From Bacteroidaceae bacterium (GTDB lineage: Bacteria; Bacteroidota; Bacteroidia; Bacteroidales; Bacteroidaceae): a DNA stretch of 50,193 nt. The notes under the pieces are model-generated. The model made no database searches. It was given only the letters and a program-made list of their open reading frames with translations, and had not been told where the DNA came from. The stretch spans positions 1 to 50,193 of the forward strand of contig JAFZVY010000108.1 of the NCBI GenBank assembly GCA_017617575.1, written 5' to 3'. Position 1 is the first letter of the stretch. Each line of letters starts with the position of its first letter. Below are positions 19,626 through 29,100 of this stretch, piece after piece. The position numbers were made by a program, and so were the translations under genes.

Positions 19626-22600
19626 ATGAAGGCGAAAAAGACTTTTCAAATTAAGATGGTTTTGATTGCGCTATTTACGCTTTTCTCCGTAAATATCTTT
19701 GCACAGCACACCGTATCGGGTACTGTCTTTGATGATTTAGGCGAAAGTGCTATTGGCGTGACAATCCGAGAAAAAGGTACAAACAACGGTGTTGCAACAG
19801 ACATCAATGGTAAGTTTACCATTACTGTCAGCAACCAGAATGCAGTACTTCAAGTAAGCAGCATTGGTTTCACACAGCAGGAAATCAAGGTTGCAGGTAG
19901 AAAGGCTCTCACTATCCGATTAGTAGAGGACCGCAAACTTCTTAGTGAGACCGTAGTCGTAGGTTACGGTACTATGAAAAAGAGCGACATCTCCGGTGCA
20001 TCTGTTACCGTAGGCGAAGACAAGCTCAAGACATCTATCATCACATCACTTGACCAGGCACTTCAAGGTCAGGCAGCTGGTGTTACCGCTGTTCAGACAT
20101 CAGGTGCTCCAGGTTCTTCTTCATCAATTCGTGTACGTGGTACAGCAACAATCAATGCAAATGCTGAGCCACTTTACGTTATTGATGGTGTTATCGTTCA
20201 GAGCCAAGGTCAGTCTGGTAGTTCATACGGACTTGGTGACGCACTTGGCAATGGTGATGTTTCCACTATCTCTCCACTTTCTACTATTGACCCAGCTGAT
20301 ATCGTAAGCATGGAAATCCTCAAGGATGCTTCTGCTACAGCAATCTATGGTGCTCAAGGTGCTAATGGTGTTGTACTTATCACTACAAAGCATGGTAAAG
20401 CTGGAGAAGCAAAGTTCAATTACACCGGTTCATTTGCATATAGCCGTCAGACAAAGCGACTCGACGTATTGAACTTGCGTGAATATGCCGACTACTACCA
20501 GCAGTATGTTGACCTTGGCGAGGCAGACCCAGATGCCATCCTCAGCGACACTTCTTTGCTTGGAGTTGGTACAAACTGGCAGGACGCAATCTTCCAGACA
20601 GCATTCCAACATAATCACCAGATTTCAGCACAAGGTGGTAACGAGAAGGTTAAATACTACATTTCTGGTTCTTACATGAATCAGGAAGGTACTATTATTG
20701 GTTCTAAGTTCGACCGTCTTTCCCTTCGTACTAATTTGGATGCTGACCTCAAGAGTTGGTTGAAGGTAGGCTTGAATCTCTCTTACTCAAATTCCAACGA
20801 TGACCTCAAGCTTGCAGATAGTGATGAGGGTATTGTAAACTACTCACTTACAACGACACCAAACCTTCCTATCTATGACATAGACGGAAGCTATGCATCA
20901 CATTCATATCAGGGTTCAAACAACCCTAACCCAATTGCAATGGCATTGTTGAACTCTAACACACTTAATCGTCAGAAGTTCAATGGTAACATCTACTTCG
21001 ACGTGAAGTTCTACAAAGACCTTGTATGGCACACAGAGCTTGGTTTCGATATTGGTTCAAGTCAGGCAGAAAGATATCGTCCTATTATCAATTTGAACAC
21101 ATACCATCAGTTGGAGAACAGAAGCGCAATTCAGAAGAACTCTAACAAGTACTACCAGATAAAGAACTACCTCACATGGTCACATCAGTTTGACAAGCAT
21201 CGTGTGACAGGTATGTTTGGTCATGAGGTATGGGAAAGCAAATACAATTTCCTTGGCTTGGATAAAGCAAACCTCCCATCAGATGACGTTCACAACCCAG
21301 CACTTGCATCAACTGTAAAACAGGAGACTTATGGTTTCGGAAGCTCTGCAATGGTTTCTTACTTCACACGTTGGACATACAGCTATGATGACCGTTACAA
21401 TGCAACATATACATTCCGTCGTGATGCATCATCTAACTTCGGTCCAGAAAACCGTTGGGCAGGATTCCATTCATTTGCAGCAAGCTGGCGTTTCAGCAAT
21501 GAGGCATTTATGGAAAATACAAAGTCTTGGCTCAGCAACGGTAAGCTCCGTCTTGGCTGGGGACAGACTGGTAACGCTAATATTGGTGGCTACAAGTGGG
21601 GTGTAGCAATGAAGACACAGACTTCAGCCCTTGGTTCAGGTAGCCGTCCTGCAGGTATTGCAAATACAAATATCAAATGGGAGTCACAGGAACAGTTTAA
21701 CATAGGTCTTGACCTCAGCTTCCTTGACGACCGTATTAGCACAACAATCGACTGGTATCGCAAGGAGTCAAAGGATATGCTTACTCGTCTTCAGTTGCCA
21801 TCATACATGGGAACAAAGGGTAATCAATCATCTTGGCTTGAAGCTCCTTGGGGTAACTTTGGTACAATCCGCAACACTGGTATTGAAATTTCCATTAGCG
21901 CACATCCAATACGTGGCGGCTTCCAGTGGGATATTGACGGACAAGTTTCATTCAACAAAAACAAGCTCGTAGAATATAACGGTCCATCACTTCAGGGATG
22001 GGGACAGTGGTCTGACCAAGACCCACAAGTGTCACAGACACTTGTAGGTGGTTCACTTTATAACTTCTACGGATATGTATGTGACGGTATCTACACAAGT
22101 CTTGAAGACATAGAGAATTCTCCAAAGCCTGCACGTGCAGCAAAGGACGGAACATACATCAAGAATTCAACTGTATATGTTGGTGATATCAAGTACAAGG
22201 ACTTGAGCGGTCCAGAAGGAAAGCCTGATGGCATAATTGATGAGTACGACCGTACAGACCTCGGCTCACCATTCCCTAAGTCAACATTTGGTTTGACTAA
22301 CACTTTCCGCTACAAGAACTTTGACCTTAGCATCTTCATTATCGGTTCTATAGGTAACAAGGTCGGAAACTTCACAAAATGGAAACTCTCAAAGATGAAC
22401 AATGTGTGGACTAACCAGTTGACAGATGTTCGCGATGCCGCAAGATTAGAGCCAATTGATCCTAACAAGGACTACAGCAATGGCGTTCCTCGCATGGGAG
22501 ACGGTGAACTTGTATATAACTGGTATGATGATATCACTAACGTGAAAATCGCAAATGAGGGAACATCCATCCCACGTGTATCAGTTGGAGACCCTAACGA

Positions 22601-22880
22601 CAACTCACGCTGGTCAGACCGCTACATCGAAGATGGTTCATACGTCCGTTTGAAGAATATCTCACTCGGTTATACTATTCCTAAGGCATTATGCAACAGA
22701 ATGCAGGTAGATAACATCCGTGTATATGCCAACATCCAGAACCTCTTCACTATCACAGGCTATAGTGGTTATGACCCAGAGGTCGGTGCAAGCACTCAGA
22801 ACCAGTATGTGTTCGGTCTTGATAACGGACGTTATCCTTCACCAACAACTTATTCATTTGGTATCAATGTATCATTCTAA
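19626..22880 (+). CDS. SusC/RagA-family TonB-linked glycan importer
   Basis: A 1084-aa outer membrane transporter. The signal peptide ends at IFAQ (27). The CarboxypepD_reg-like domain covers about 28-113 (VSGTVFDDLGESAIGVTI). The plug contains the SusC signature SIRVRGTATINANAEPLYVI followed by DGV, and a 22-strand barrel follows, ending in an aromatic residue (TYSFGINVSF). It forms a pedal-bin complex with the SusD encoded 16 nt downstream. With the GH26 and GH5 genes of this locus, the cargo is probably a mannan- or glucan-derived oligosaccharide. Confidence 0.93.
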   Translation: MKAKKTFQIKMVLIALFTLFSVNIFAQHTVSGTVFDDLGESAIGVTIREKGTNNGVATDINGKFTITVSNQNAVLQVSSIGFTQQEIKVAGRKALTIRLVEDRKLLSETVVVGYGTMKKSDISGASVTVGEDKLKTSIITSLDQALQGQAAGVTAVQTSGAPGSSSSIRVRGTATINANAEPLYVIDGVIVQSQGQSGSSYGLGDALGNGDVSTISPLSTIDPADIVSMEILKDASATAIYGAQGANGVVLITTKHGKAGEAKFNYTGSFAYSRQTKRLDVLNLREYADYYQQYVDLGEADPDAILSDTSLLGVGTNWQDAIFQTAFQHNHQISAQGGNEKVKYYISGSYMNQEGTIIGSKFDRLSLRTNLDADLKSWLKVGLNLSYSNSNDDLKLADSDEGIVNYSLTTTPNLPIYDIDGSYASHSYQGSNNPNPIAMALLNSNTLNRQKFNGNIYFDVKFYKDLVWHTELGFDIGSSQAERYRPIINLNTYHQLENRSAIQKNSNKYYQIKNYLTWSHQFDKHRVTGMFGHEVWESKYNFLGLDKANLPSDDVHNPALASTVKQETYGFGSSAMVSYFTRWTYSYDDRYNATYTFRRDASSNFGPENRWAGFHSFAASWRFSNEAFMENTKSWLSNGKLRLGWGQTGNANIGGYKWGVAMKTQTSALGSGSRPAGIANTNIKWESQEQFNIGLDLSFLDDRISTTIDWYRKESKDMLTRLQLPSYMGTKGNQSSWLEAPWGNFGTIRNTGIEISISAHPIRGGFQWDIDGQVSFNKNKLVEYNGPSLQGWGQWSDQDPQVSQTLVGGSLYNFYGYVCDGIYTSLEDIENSPKPARAAKDGTYIKNSTVYVGDIKYKDLSGPEGKPDGIIDEYDRTDLGSPFPKSTFGLTNTFRYKNFDLSIFIIGSIGNKVGNFTKWKLSKMNNVWTNQLTDVRDAARLEPIDPNKDYSNGVPRMGDGELVYNWYDDITNVKIANEGTSIPRVSVGDPNDNSRWSDRYIEDGSYVRLKNISLGYTIPKALCNRMQVDNIRVYANIQNLFTITGYSGYDPEVGASTQNQYVFGLDNGRYPSPTTYSFGINVSF

Positions 22881-22895
22881 TCTTATTTGTAAATC

Positions 22896-24692
22896 ATGAA
22901 ACTATCATATATAAAGATATTCACATTTGCCGCTCTTGCAGGTTTTGGAATGTCTTCATGTGAAGACTTCCTTGACAGACCAACAGAAGACAACTATGTT
23001 GCTGATGGTTACTACAAGACAGATGAGCAGTGTCTCCTCGGAACGGCTTATTTATATAGTTCTCCTTGGAGTGACTTCACTCGCCATTTCATCAATGTGG
23101 GAGAAGTGCTTTCTGGAAACCACTACCCTGGAAGCGAAAACGCTTTCCTCGATTTCACAGTCAACAGCTCAACTCCTGAGATACAAGAGATGTCAAACTC
23201 TCTTTGGTCTGTCATCTCTCACTGTAACACTGTGTATGGGTACATACAACGTTCAAGTGGTCCTTCACAGGCTGCAAAGAATCAGACTATGGGAGAATGT
23301 CTCACATGGAAGGCAATGTCATATTTCTTCCTTGTCCGTTCTTTTGGAGAAGTACCTATAGTACACGACAACAATGAACTCATAGGCTCAAACTCATATA
23401 GCGACCTTCCAAAGGCTACACGCCAGAGTACATACGAGTATATCATCATGACATTGGAAAAGGCTATCGAGCTTCTTCCAGACGAGCCAATGCAGGCTGG
23501 ACGTATTGACAAGGCAGCAGCACAGGGACTTCTTGCCAAGGTATATCTTGCTAAGGCAGGTGTGTCTGGCAAGATTGATACAGAAGACCTCAACAAGGCT
23601 GTAAAGTATGCAGAAGATTGCTTGTCTTCTTCTAATCACGGTCTTTTGGAGAAGTATGAAGACAACTTCCTTATCAAGAACAATGTCAACAAGGAAGGCC
23701 TTATTGCATGGCGTTGGAACGCTCAGAACAACCAGTGGACAGACCAGAGTTTTATGCAGAGTGACTACCAGATGGAAGGCTTCTCTGAGAATGGCGACTG
23801 CTGGGGTTCTTGGAGAGGTATGTCCATTGACCTTCAGGAGGAATTCGGTATTAAGATTCTTGAGCAGCAACCAGACGCATGGATTAACTGCATAGATACA
23901 CGTCTCCATGCTACCATGATGCTTCCAGGTTTTAAGTATGACCAGTTCTGGCAGGACAAGGGTGGATTTGATTTCCTCCGCTTCGTATATGACAAGGAAT
24001 ACAACCCTTCTGTAAAGAAGGAAGGATTCACAATTCCAACAGGTGCAGCTGTAGTAAAGCATCTTTCTGGAAACCAGAAAGACCATGCTGCTGCAGTAGG
24101 TTATGCTTCAGGTCGTATGGCTTACGCACTTGCTACTCAACTTCTTCGTGTAGCTGACGTAAAGCTCGTACTTGCAGAGGCAAAGCTTATCCTCGCAAAT
24201 CCTAACGACCCACAGTCTGCTTCTACTACAGACAAGGAAGCCGTTGATGCATTTAACGATGTTCATACACGTGCAGGCCTTACTGCTGTTGACCACATCA
24301 CATGGGAAGACGTATGGAAGGAGCGTCGCCTTGAACTTGCATTTGAGGGAGACCGTTGGTATGACTTCGTTCGTGTTTCATACTACAACCCAGATTATAC
24401 AATCGACAAGCTCACAAAGCAGAAGCGTAATCAGTTGTGGTCATTTGACGTTGTAGCAAAAACATACTATGAGACAGGAACATGGAGTGTTGACACAACA
24501 GTCACAATGTACGCAAAAGACCATCTTCCACTTTCAAAGGCACAGATAGAGTTACTTATGAAGGAAGACCCTAAGACAAACAAGAAGTTCTTCCTCCTTC
24601 CACTTCCAAATGGAGATGTTGTTTTCAACGAGAAACTCGCTACAAGTGCTCCTGCAGAGGATGTTGACGTGAGAAGTCTCTATGCTTACTAA
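22896..24692 (+). CDS. SusD/RagB-family glycan-binding lipoprotein
   Basis: A 598-aa lipoprotein, partner of the upstream SusC. The lipobox GMSSC ends at Cys22 and continues EDFLDRPTEDNY, the classic SusD opening. TPR-like helices follow (CLTWKAMSYFFLVRSFGEVP, DKAAAQGLLAKVYLAKAG). The C-terminal ERRLELAFEGDRWYDFVR is the conserved SusD motif. It sits on the cell surface as the lid over the transporter. Glycan specificity is not readable from sequence. Confidence 0.93.
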   Translation: MKLSYIKIFTFAALAGFGMSSCEDFLDRPTEDNYVADGYYKTDEQCLLGTAYLYSSPWSDFTRHFINVGEVLSGNHYPGSENAFLDFTVNSSTPEIQEMSNSLWSVISHCNTVYGYIQRSSGPSQAAKNQTMGECLTWKAMSYFFLVRSFGEVPIVHDNNELIGSNSYSDLPKATRQSTYEYIIMTLEKAIELLPDEPMQAGRIDKAAAQGLLAKVYLAKAGVSGKIDTEDLNKAVKYAEDCLSSSNHGLLEKYEDNFLIKNNVNKEGLIAWRWNAQNNQWTDQSFMQSDYQMEGFSENGDCWGSWRGMSIDLQEEFGIKILEQQPDAWINCIDTRLHATMMLPGFKYDQFWQDKGGFDFLRFVYDKEYNPSVKKEGFTIPTGAAVVKHLSGNQKDHAAAVGYASGRMAYALATQLLRVADVKLVLAEAKLILANPNDPQSASTTDKEAVDAFNDVHTRAGLTAVDHITWEDVWKERRLELAFEGDRWYDFVRVSYYNPDYTIDKLTKQKRNQLWSFDVVAKTYYETGTWSVDTTVTMYAKDHLPLSKAQIELLMKEDPKTNKKFFLLPLPNGDVVFNEKLATSAPAEDVDVRSLYAY

Positions 24693-24711
24693 CACTTAAA
24701 TAAACTGAAAA

Positions 24712-26109
24712 ATGAAAATTCTCAATAAATTATCAAACTGTTTGATGGTCGCTACTACATTGTCAGCATTCTGCATAACTGGATGTACAGACCAGCCAGA
24801 CAAGTATGAGTCAACTGATGGTACGCCACGAATTGACTATATAAGACGACTTAGTTCGGAGATAAAAACAAAACAGGACAATGCCGAGACTGTTTACACA
24901 AATGGTCAGTTGGTAACAAGTGCAGCTCCTAACGATGCTATTTGTTTTGTCGGAGACAATCTTCGTTCCATTATGAAGATTTTTTTCAACGACAAGGAGG
25001 CAGCCATTAACACAAGCCTTGTTACAGACAACACTCTTATTATAAACGTTCCGGGTGAAGTCCCTAACTATGTTACTGATAAGATTTATCTGATTACAAC
25101 AGGAAACGATACTTTAACCTATGACTTTTCTGTTGAAATCTCAGCTCCTGTCATTAACTCCATGTCATGCGAGTATGCACATATTGGCGATGAAATTGAG
25201 CTCAAGGGACAGTATATAATTGACGACCCAGGGGTTCCTCTTACAGTTGAGTTTACTGGTGCAGGTGGTTCAAAGATTCCTGCCGTTATTAAGTCTATTG
25301 CTGACGACTATACTTCACTCACTTGTGTTATTCCAGAGGGAGCAGAAGAAGGACCTATCACAGTGACTTCAATCTATGGAGCATCAGAGACTGTATTCCA
25401 CTATCTCGATACTCGTGGTATGATGTTCGAGTTTGATGGTAAGACAGGTCTTGGCAACCATGGTTGGCACGATATGATTATTACTGCCGATGAGTATTCA
25501 CTCAATGATGGCGACCATTATCTCCAACTTGGAGACGGAAGTGAAAAGGATGGACTTCTAAATGAAAACGGGGATTGGAATGATAAGCTATTCTCATTCG
25601 AATATTGGTGTGGTTCATGGGATGACCCTCAGAACTTTACTTCTGGCAATGGTATTGCACTCTACAACCTTGTTGATTTCTCTAATGCAGCAAATATGAC
25701 ACTTAAGTTCGAGATGCAGATTCCAAAGGAAAACCCTTGGTGCTCTGCAGCCATGCAGCTTATCTTTGCAGGAACAAATGCTGTTACAATCAGTGGTAAT
25801 GGTGGATACCCTAAAGCCAACAATACGTTCTTCAAGACTAAGGCTGAGAAAGGCTTAGACATTCCTCGCGCACTCTATCGCCCATGGACAGAAACTGGTT
25901 CATACGATACAGGTGGCAAGTGGATAACAGTATCTATCCCTATCGCTTCATCATTCACATTCAACTTCGATGGTTCTGGTCTTGATTATAACCTCAAGAC
26001 TGAGGACTTCGCAAGCTTCACAATGTTTGTGATTGGTGGTGGTGTGAAGGGTACGGCATGTAATCCTATCATCCGTATAGACAATATCCGTGTGATACCT
26101 AATAAATAA
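24712..26109 (+). CDS. Surface glycan-binding protein (SGBP-type lipoprotein)
   Basis: A 465-aa lipoprotein with lipobox ITGC, in the position of SusE/SGBP genes. About residues 35-230 form two IPT/TIG-like Ig folds, the second with VINSMSCEYAHIGDEIELKG. The C-terminal half, about 235-460, resembles the carbohydrate-binding domain of SGBP-B proteins, with FDGKTGLGNHGWHDMII and Trp-rich segments FEYWCGSWDDPQNF and NPWCSAAM that may form the binding platform. It lies 19 nt after susD. It would capture polysaccharide at the surface for GH26/GH5 attack. Confidence 0.82.
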   Translation: MKILNKLSNCLMVATTLSAFCITGCTDQPDKYESTDGTPRIDYIRRLSSEIKTKQDNAETVYTNGQLVTSAAPNDAICFVGDNLRSIMKIFFNDKEAAINTSLVTDNTLIINVPGEVPNYVTDKIYLITTGNDTLTYDFSVEISAPVINSMSCEYAHIGDEIELKGQYIIDDPGVPLTVEFTGAGGSKIPAVIKSIADDYTSLTCVIPEGAEEGPITVTSIYGASETVFHYLDTRGMMFEFDGKTGLGNHGWHDMIITADEYSLNDGDHYLQLGDGSEKDGLLNENGDWNDKLFSFEYWCGSWDDPQNFTSGNGIALYNLVDFSNAANMTLKFEMQIPKENPWCSAAMQLIFAGTNAVTISGNGGYPKANNTFFKTKAEKGLDIPRALYRPWTETGSYDTGGKWITVSIPIASSFTFNFDGSGLDYNLKTEDFASFTMFVIGGGVKGTACNPIIRIDNIRVIPNK

Positions 26110-26115
26110 ATTAAG

Positions 26116-26355
26116 TTTCGGAAGTTTAGTAGGAGTTAACTTCGTGGAGTTAAAAAGGAGTTATATAGGAAGTTAAAAAGACGATTGTCTGTACGTCAAA
26201 TTTCAAATCTATCATCTATGCGCTCCAGACGTATAAATTTGACATTATAAACTTGAAATACGCGATTAGTCTATCGTCTCTTTAACTCCATTTTAACTTC
26301 CCTATAACTACTCTATAACTACATAGAAGTAAAGCTTAAACAAAACTTCCGAGAC
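26116..26355. repeat. Inverted-arm element (copy B) inside the glycan locus
   Basis: The left arm begins CGGAAGTTTAGTAGGAGTTA (from 26119) and contains GGAAGTTAAAAAGACGATTG. The right arm carries the inverted motifs ATCGTCTCTTTAACTCC and TTAACTTCCCTATAAC and ends AAAACTTCCG. The outer 8 bp of the two arms are perfect inverted repeats. A 25-nt block (26159-26183) is identical to 4314-4338 of copy A. The element separates the SGBP gene from the IPT lipoprotein gene. Confidence 0.7.
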
Positions 26356-26374
26356 ACAAAAATAAGAAAATAAC

Positions 26375-28753
26375 ATGAAAAAGTATTTCAATATATTCGC
26401 AGTGTTGATGGCCACCCTTATCGGTGTTTCATTGACTTCCTGCAACGACGATGACCTCAAGACTGGTCAGTACGGAGGCGGTGTACAGTTGAATGTATTC
26501 GGTCCAAGTCCAGTAATGCGTGGAGGTACACTTCGTTTCATTGGTAGTAACCTCGACCAGATTAGCCAAGTGCTTATCCCTGGAGTGCCTGCCATCACTA
26601 ATATTGAGGTTGTAAAAGGTGGCGTGCCAAGCGAGATTAGGGTAACCGTGCCAAAGGATGGTTCTGAACCTGGTATCGTTACACTCGTCACTAAGACTGA
26701 CCAAGTGATAAAGACTCTCACTCCACTTGCTTATAGCGAGCCAATCGAGATTGATGAGTTCATCCCAGCTTCTGCAATGCCGGGTGAGGAAATAACTATC
26801 AAGGGTGACTACCTCAACCTCATTCACATGATTGAGTTTGCTGATGGTGTGTTTGTGTCAGAGAAGGCTTTCAAGTCACATGACCGCTACCACATCACAG
26901 TTGTTGTCCCAGAGGAAGCTAAGACAGGCAAGCTCGGTCTCTATGACCTTGATATCTCGGACAGCGAGAGTGCTTCAGCTGATGTGTCTTACAATATCAT
27001 CAAGACAGAAGAGGCTCTCAACGTAGGTACTCCTACAATCACAAGCCTTGCTTCTCCACGTACAGCAAAGGCAGAGGCAAACGAGACTGTCGTTGCAAAG
27101 GCTGGTGAGGAAATAACTGTCAATGGTGAGCACTTCAACCTTATCGCTTCAATCAAGGTTGGCGAAGGTGAAAGCGCGGTAGAGTTTAACGACTTTACAG
27201 TTGTAGAAGACAAGAATGCTATCACATTCAAACTCCCAGAAAATGCTCCATCTGGTGACATCGTTCTCGTATGTCGTTCAACAGTTGAGATTCCTGTTGG
27301 TAAGCTTACTACAGTCAAGCCTTCTGAACTCAAGGTTAATCCTACTCCTGTAAAGAATGGTACTGAACTTACTATCACAGGTAAGGACCTTGACCTTGTT
27401 AAGTCTGTAACATTCCCTAATGCTGATGCCGTAGAGGTAACAGCTGAGGAAACTAAGATTGTTGTCAAGGTTCCTGAGACAGCAACAGAAGGTGACATCG
27501 CTCTTAACATGGCTAATGGTGAGTCTGTAACAGTTGCTTACACTCTCGTTAAGCCTGAGTTTAAGGCATACTCAACTGCAAAAGCTTCTGCAGGTGGTGT
27601 ACTTTCTATCGCAGGTACAGACTTTGACCTCGTTAAGAGCGTTACATTCACAGGTGCAGAGCCTGTTGAAGTAGAAGCTGCTGCAACTCTTATTAACGTA
27701 AATGTTCCTATGGAGGCTAAGACAGGTGCTGTTACACTCAACCTCAAGAACGGTACTACAGTTGAGATAGCTTCTATTGATATCGTTGAGGCTGTGTTCT
27801 GTTACGCTAAGTCTCTCCCATCAGAGGAGGAAGAGATTCACGCAGGTCAGACTCTCACACTCACAGTTGCTAATCCAGACGTATTCCAGTATGTAGAGGT
27901 AAATGGCACAAAGGTTCAGCACATCCTTCAGGGCGACCGACTCATCATTGCTATTCCTGATAATGCTAAGGCTGGTGCGCAGTTCAAGCTCGTTTCTTCA
28001 AATGGTGAAATATCATACATCATCAATGTCATTCCTAACACAGAGATTAAGACTGTCGTATGGACAGGACTTGAAGAATTCAGCAACTGGTCATCAAGCA
28101 TCAACATTAGTAACGACACCTTCAACTGGGGTGGACTTACTCCGGGTGCAACGCTCAAGGCAAATGTTGTTGTTGACCAGAAGTCTGACGGCTGGGCTTG
28201 TCTTGCTGTCGTAGGTTCAAACTGGGCAGAAGAAAGCAAGAACCAGATTAATCTTCCAAATGGTGAACAGACAATAGAGATATTGCTCGATGATGCTTAT
28301 ATCCAGAACATCAAGAATTGGGGCGGTCTCTTGTTTACAGGTCACAATGTAGTCCTTAGCCGTCTTGAGGTTATTGAGCACATCTCACTCGAAGAGACAA
28401 TCTGGGAAGGAAATCATAGTGCAGGTGGATGGGCAAATGGATTCACAGCGCTCTCATGGGGTGGATATGACTGGTCAACAGTCAAGGCAGGAAAGACTCT
28501 TGTTGTTCACTTCACAGTTGACCCTGCCAAGGAATATGGTTGCCAGATTCGCTTCGGTAATGGTAGCTGGACTGCACTTCCTGGTACTAAGCAGTTGGAA
28601 GGTGCTGATGGTGAAGGTAACATTGCCATGGCAGATGATGCTAAGGAGTATCGTCTCACTCTTACACAGGAGATGATTGACGAGATGGTTGCCAACGGCG
28701 GACTTGTAATCTGTGGTGCTTGGTTCAACCTCACAAAGGTCGGTATTGAGTAA
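26375..28753 (+). CDS. Multi-IPT-domain surface lipoprotein with tandem C-terminal beta-sandwich modules
   Basis: A 792-aa lipoprotein (lipobox LTSC followed by NDDD, an acidic surface signal). About six Ig-like IPT/TIG repeats run from about 35 to 560. Recurrent motifs are GEEITIKGDYLNLIHMIEF, GEEITVNGEHFNLIASIKV, GTELTITGKDLDLVKSVTF and GGVLSIAGTDFDLVKSVTF. Two related modules follow (about 565-670 and 675-792), each with a Trp-Gly core (FNWGGLTPGATLKANVVVD and YDWSTVKAGKTLVVHFTVD). They are probably carbohydrate-binding. I read it as a long surface stalk presenting two glycan-binding heads. A terminator follows. Confidence 0.75.
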   Translation: MKKYFNIFAVLMATLIGVSLTSCNDDDLKTGQYGGGVQLNVFGPSPVMRGGTLRFIGSNLDQISQVLIPGVPAITNIEVVKGGVPSEIRVTVPKDGSEPGIVTLVTKTDQVIKTLTPLAYSEPIEIDEFIPASAMPGEEITIKGDYLNLIHMIEFADGVFVSEKAFKSHDRYHITVVVPEEAKTGKLGLYDLDISDSESASADVSYNIIKTEEALNVGTPTITSLASPRTAKAEANETVVAKAGEEITVNGEHFNLIASIKVGEGESAVEFNDFTVVEDKNAITFKLPENAPSGDIVLVCRSTVEIPVGKLTTVKPSELKVNPTPVKNGTELTITGKDLDLVKSVTFPNADAVEVTAEETKIVVKVPETATEGDIALNMANGESVTVAYTLVKPEFKAYSTAKASAGGVLSIAGTDFDLVKSVTFTGAEPVEVEAAATLINVNVPMEAKTGAVTLNLKNGTTVEIASIDIVEAVFCYAKSLPSEEEEIHAGQTLTLTVANPDVFQYVEVNGTKVQHILQGDRLIIAIPDNAKAGAQFKLVSSNGEISYIINVIPNTEIKTVVWTGLEEFSNWSSSINISNDTFNWGGLTPGATLKANVVVDQKSDGWACLAVVGSNWAEESKNQINLPNGEQTIEILLDDAYIQNIKNWGGLLFTGHNVVLSRLEVIEHISLEETIWEGNHSAGGWANGFTALSWGGYDWSTVKAGKTLVVHFTVDPAKEYGCQIRFGNGSWTALPGTKQLEGADGEGNIAMADDAKEYRLTLTQEMIDEMVANGGLVICGAWFNLTKVGIE

Positions 28754-28781
28754 AGAATCTTTTTAAACAAATATGAAACAT

Positions 28782-28816
28782 AAGGGGAGTGCATTGTTGC
28801 GCTCCCCTTTGTTTTT
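28782..28816 (+). terminator. Intrinsic terminator after the IPT lipoprotein gene
   Basis: AAGGGGAG (28782-28789) pairs with CTCCCCTT (28802-28809), extended by GCA/TGC, and is followed by TGTTTTT. It splits the glycan locus into two transcription units. Confidence 0.85.
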
Positions 28817-28824
28817 AGACATAA

Positions 28825-28959
28825 ACCATTGCCGAGGTAAAACAAGATGCCAAAAGGTATGACCATGACAAGTTCATGGAGAAAGTGGAATATATGAAAC
28901 AGAATGTATTGCCAAAGTATAAAGTTGAGACAATGCTACTGACTATGGAGGATATGTAA
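28825..28959 (+). pseudogene. C-terminal gene remnant inside the glycan locus
   Basis: A stop-to-stop frame of 44 codons reads TIAEVKQDAKRYDHDKFMEK and continues VEYMKQNVLPKYKVETMLLT MEDM to a stop. It has no start near its left end and lies right after a terminator, so it looks like the tail of a lost gene. The Lys/Glu-rich helical style is reminiscent of nuclease-like transposase C-termini, but this is a guess. Confidence 0.4.
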
Positions 28960-28998
28960 TGGTTCTCCTTTAGGCATAGCCTCATCTCATTGCCTAAT

Positions 28999-29029
28999 AA
29001 TGATGGTACTGCAAAAAAGTACCATCATT
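28999..29029. promoter_or_regulatory. Perfect 12-bp palindrome upstream of the GH26 promoter
   Basis: AATGATGGTACT (28999-29010) and its exact complement (29018-29029) flank a 7-nt loop. It lies 38 nt upstream of the -7 element of the GH26 gene. It lacks a plus-strand T-run, so an operator or processing hairpin is more likely than a terminator. Confidence 0.5.
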
Positions 29030-29066
29030 TGCAAAAAAATAAAGATGGAAAAGCAAATAAATATAG

Positions 29067-29074
29067 TATATTTG
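29067..29074 (+). promoter_or_regulatory. Candidate -7 element for GH26-GH5
   Basis: TATATTTG matches TAnnTTTG, 26 nt before the GH26 start codon. This gives a short leader. Confidence 0.6.
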
Positions 29075-29100
29075 CACCATTCAAATAAAAAATCACAATC

